Shown: in pieces, positions 63,746-64,000 of the stretch
Layout of the letters: every line of letters starts with the position of its first letter
How positions within the stretch are numbered: the stretch's first letter is position 1
Assembly (NCBI GenBank): GCA_026419785.1
Contig: JAODTK010005634.1
Span: 124,001-188,000 of the forward strand
Direction: 5' to 3'
Length of the DNA stretch: 64,000 nt
DNA from: Sclerodactyla briareus
Lineage: Eukaryota > Echinodermata > Holothuroidea > Dendrochirotida > Sclerodactylidae
Program-made: the position numbers and the translations under genes
Notes under the pieces: model-generated
Database searches by the model: none
What the model was told of the DNA's origin: nothing
Seen by the model: only the letters and a program-made list of their open reading frames with translations

Positions 63746-64000
63746 CTAATATAATAATGAAATAATACCAATACAGAAAATTTTTAATTAAATTCCGCCC
63801 ATCCTTAACCTTTCCACTAACAGGAAGTCCTTCAATTAATCTTCTTTCTGATAGATGGTTACGACTGTCATGGATCAATATCTTGAGTTAGCCAACCGAT
63901 TACGTGAACCAGTTAACTTGGGTCGTCACTTCCTGTACTAAATTACAGTATAGCCACCACAACCATCTAGTATGTCATTTTTGAAATAAGATACGAAAAA
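54071..64000 (+). CDS. amt: Ammonium transporter, AMT family (Amt2), 5' part, continues past window
   Basis: Second AMT paralog, divergent from Amt1. Exons: 54071-54668, 58307-58464, 62711-62782, 63595-63655; about 290 residues, up to helix 6-7 of 11. Signatures: DDATWILTSAFIIFTMQSGF, EAGSASRKNEVNIMVKNAV, YWMFGFGLSFG, FFFQASFATTATTIVSGSMA, CIPAHWIWSEHYGWLKK, SVVHLVG with the first pore-histidine counterpart, LGPRNGRFDKEGEAP, WGWLGFNCGSTYG, KKWVLATR, ITASIGGG. Frame is lost in exon 1 near the helix 1 end and again in the VLF.G.TYW stretch, where three single-base losses return it to frame; exon 2 has at least two changes and exon 4 one extra G. Splice sites are good. The second pore histidine and C-terminus lie to the right of the window. 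An AMT, not an Rh glycoprotein, by motif set. Confidence 0.93.
54669..58306 (+). other. Amt2 intron 1
   Basis: Contains the degenerate CAT-trinucleotide satellite at 56738-58000 and an unrecognised open stretch at 56056-56421. Nothing else seen. Confidence 0.6.
56738..58000. repeat. Degenerate (CAT/ATC)n satellite, about 1.26 kb
   Basis: Nearly the whole segment consists of ATC/TCA/CAT triplets with CGT, ATT and CAA variants and frequent phase shifts, producing His-, Ser- or Ile-rich phantom ORFs. Weaker traces continue to about 58220, just before Amt2 exon 2. Confidence 0.95.
58307..58464 (+). CDS. amt: Amt2 exon 2
   Basis: Acceptor aacaag|TGCGTC, possibly with one G lost, donor CTTCTG|gtgagg. 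Encodes ASVVHLVG, then after a shift TDALVGVVLNGVMLGPRNGR, RFDKEGEAPKM, NAIFGLF and ML. An extra T in CTTCTGG breaks MLW. Corresponds to the first two thirds of Amt1 exon 21786-21997. Confidence 0.85.
61474..61503. repeat. GC-rich hairpin
   Basis: Seven C followed by ACTT-TCG-AAGT and ten G: a stem of about 12 bp with a three-base loop. Could be a simple inverted repeat or structure-forming DNA. Confidence 0.7.
61546..61630. repeat. Short tandem duplication, about 45-bp unit
   Basis: Two imperfect copies of ATATTG(A/T)CAAT....ATATGTGGG..CCCATCAATA in succession. Confidence 0.75.
62350..62433. repeat. (ATT)n microsatellite
   Basis: About 27 ATT units with a few interruptions. Confidence 0.95.
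62629..62709. repeat. (ATT)n microsatellite ending at a 3' splice site
   Basis: About 26 ATT units running into ATAG, the acceptor of Amt2 exon 3. Confidence 0.95.
62711..62782 (+). CDS. amt: Amt2 exon 3
   Basis: Acceptor attattatag|GTGGGG, donor GACAAG|gttgct. Open: WGWLGFNCGSTYGITEKKWV, LATR. The acceptor is formed directly at the end of an (ATT)n microsatellite in place of a normal pyrimidine tract. Confidence 0.9.
63595..63655 (+). CDS. amt: Amt2 exon 4
   Basis: Acceptor tatgcgcag|GTCTGC, donor TTTCAG|gtaaga. Encodes RSAVSTITASIGGG and, if one G of the six-G run is extra, MVGISFR. The matching Amt1 exon (16347-16489) continues uninterrupted for about 30 more residues, so Amt2 has an extra intron here. 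Confidence 0.87.
63665..63745. repeat. (ACT)n-(AAT)n compound microsatellite
   Basis: About 17 ACT units followed by about 10 AAT units; it begins 9 bp after the donor of Amt2 exon 4. Confidence 0.96.

Overview
This is animal nuclear DNA. It shows split genes with GT..AG introns, long non-coding stretches, abundant microsatellites, fragments of non-LTR retrotransposons and short inverted-repeat DNA transposons. There is no operon structure and no CRISPR array. Two of the three recognisable genes encode AMT-type ammonium transporters, a family kept by many invertebrates (echinoderms, lancelets, tunicates, molluscs, annelids, arthropods, cnidarians) but absent from vertebrates. The source is therefore probably an invertebrate, perhaps marine; I cannot name it more closely.

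Layout: (1) 1-4337, + strand, the 3' exons of a death-associated protein kinase (DAPK1-like) gene, ending in a death domain and a Ser-rich tail. (2) 4338-9789, intergenic, holding one copy each of two dispersed repeats. (3) 9790-33807, - strand, a nearly complete ammonium transporter gene (Amt1) of eight exons I could place, plus one I could not. Its introns carry a Rex1/CR1-like LINE, a TA-flanked transposon, a run of 48 G and several microsatellites. (4) 33808-54070, a 20-kb stretch with no gene I can recognise. It contains an RLE-type LINE interrupted by a cleanly inserted TA transposon, a C-skewed block, a second copy of a dispersed repeat, and a tandem repeat carrying perfect AGGTCA DR4 pairs. 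(5) 54071-64000, + strand, the 5' part of a second ammonium transporter gene (Amt2), running off the right edge.

DAPK and Amt1 converge (tail to tail). Amt1 and Amt2 are head to head, about 20 kb apart. The two paralogs have nearly opposite intron distributions: Amt2 has one long 5' exon where Amt1 has three or four, while Amt1 has unbroken 3' exons where Amt2 is split. Splice phases join correctly between most neighbouring Amt1 exons.

All three genes carry many single-base indels, mostly in short homopolymers, inside otherwise well conserved protein sequence with conserved splice sites. The simplest reading is an unpolished long-read consensus, not three independent pseudogenes. Genuine lesions cannot be told apart from errors here. 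The most distinctive findings are the two related TA-flanked elements with pentanucleotide subterminal arrays (one leaving a perfect footprint in a LINE reading frame), the intron contrast between the paralogs, and the density of long G/C homopolymers.
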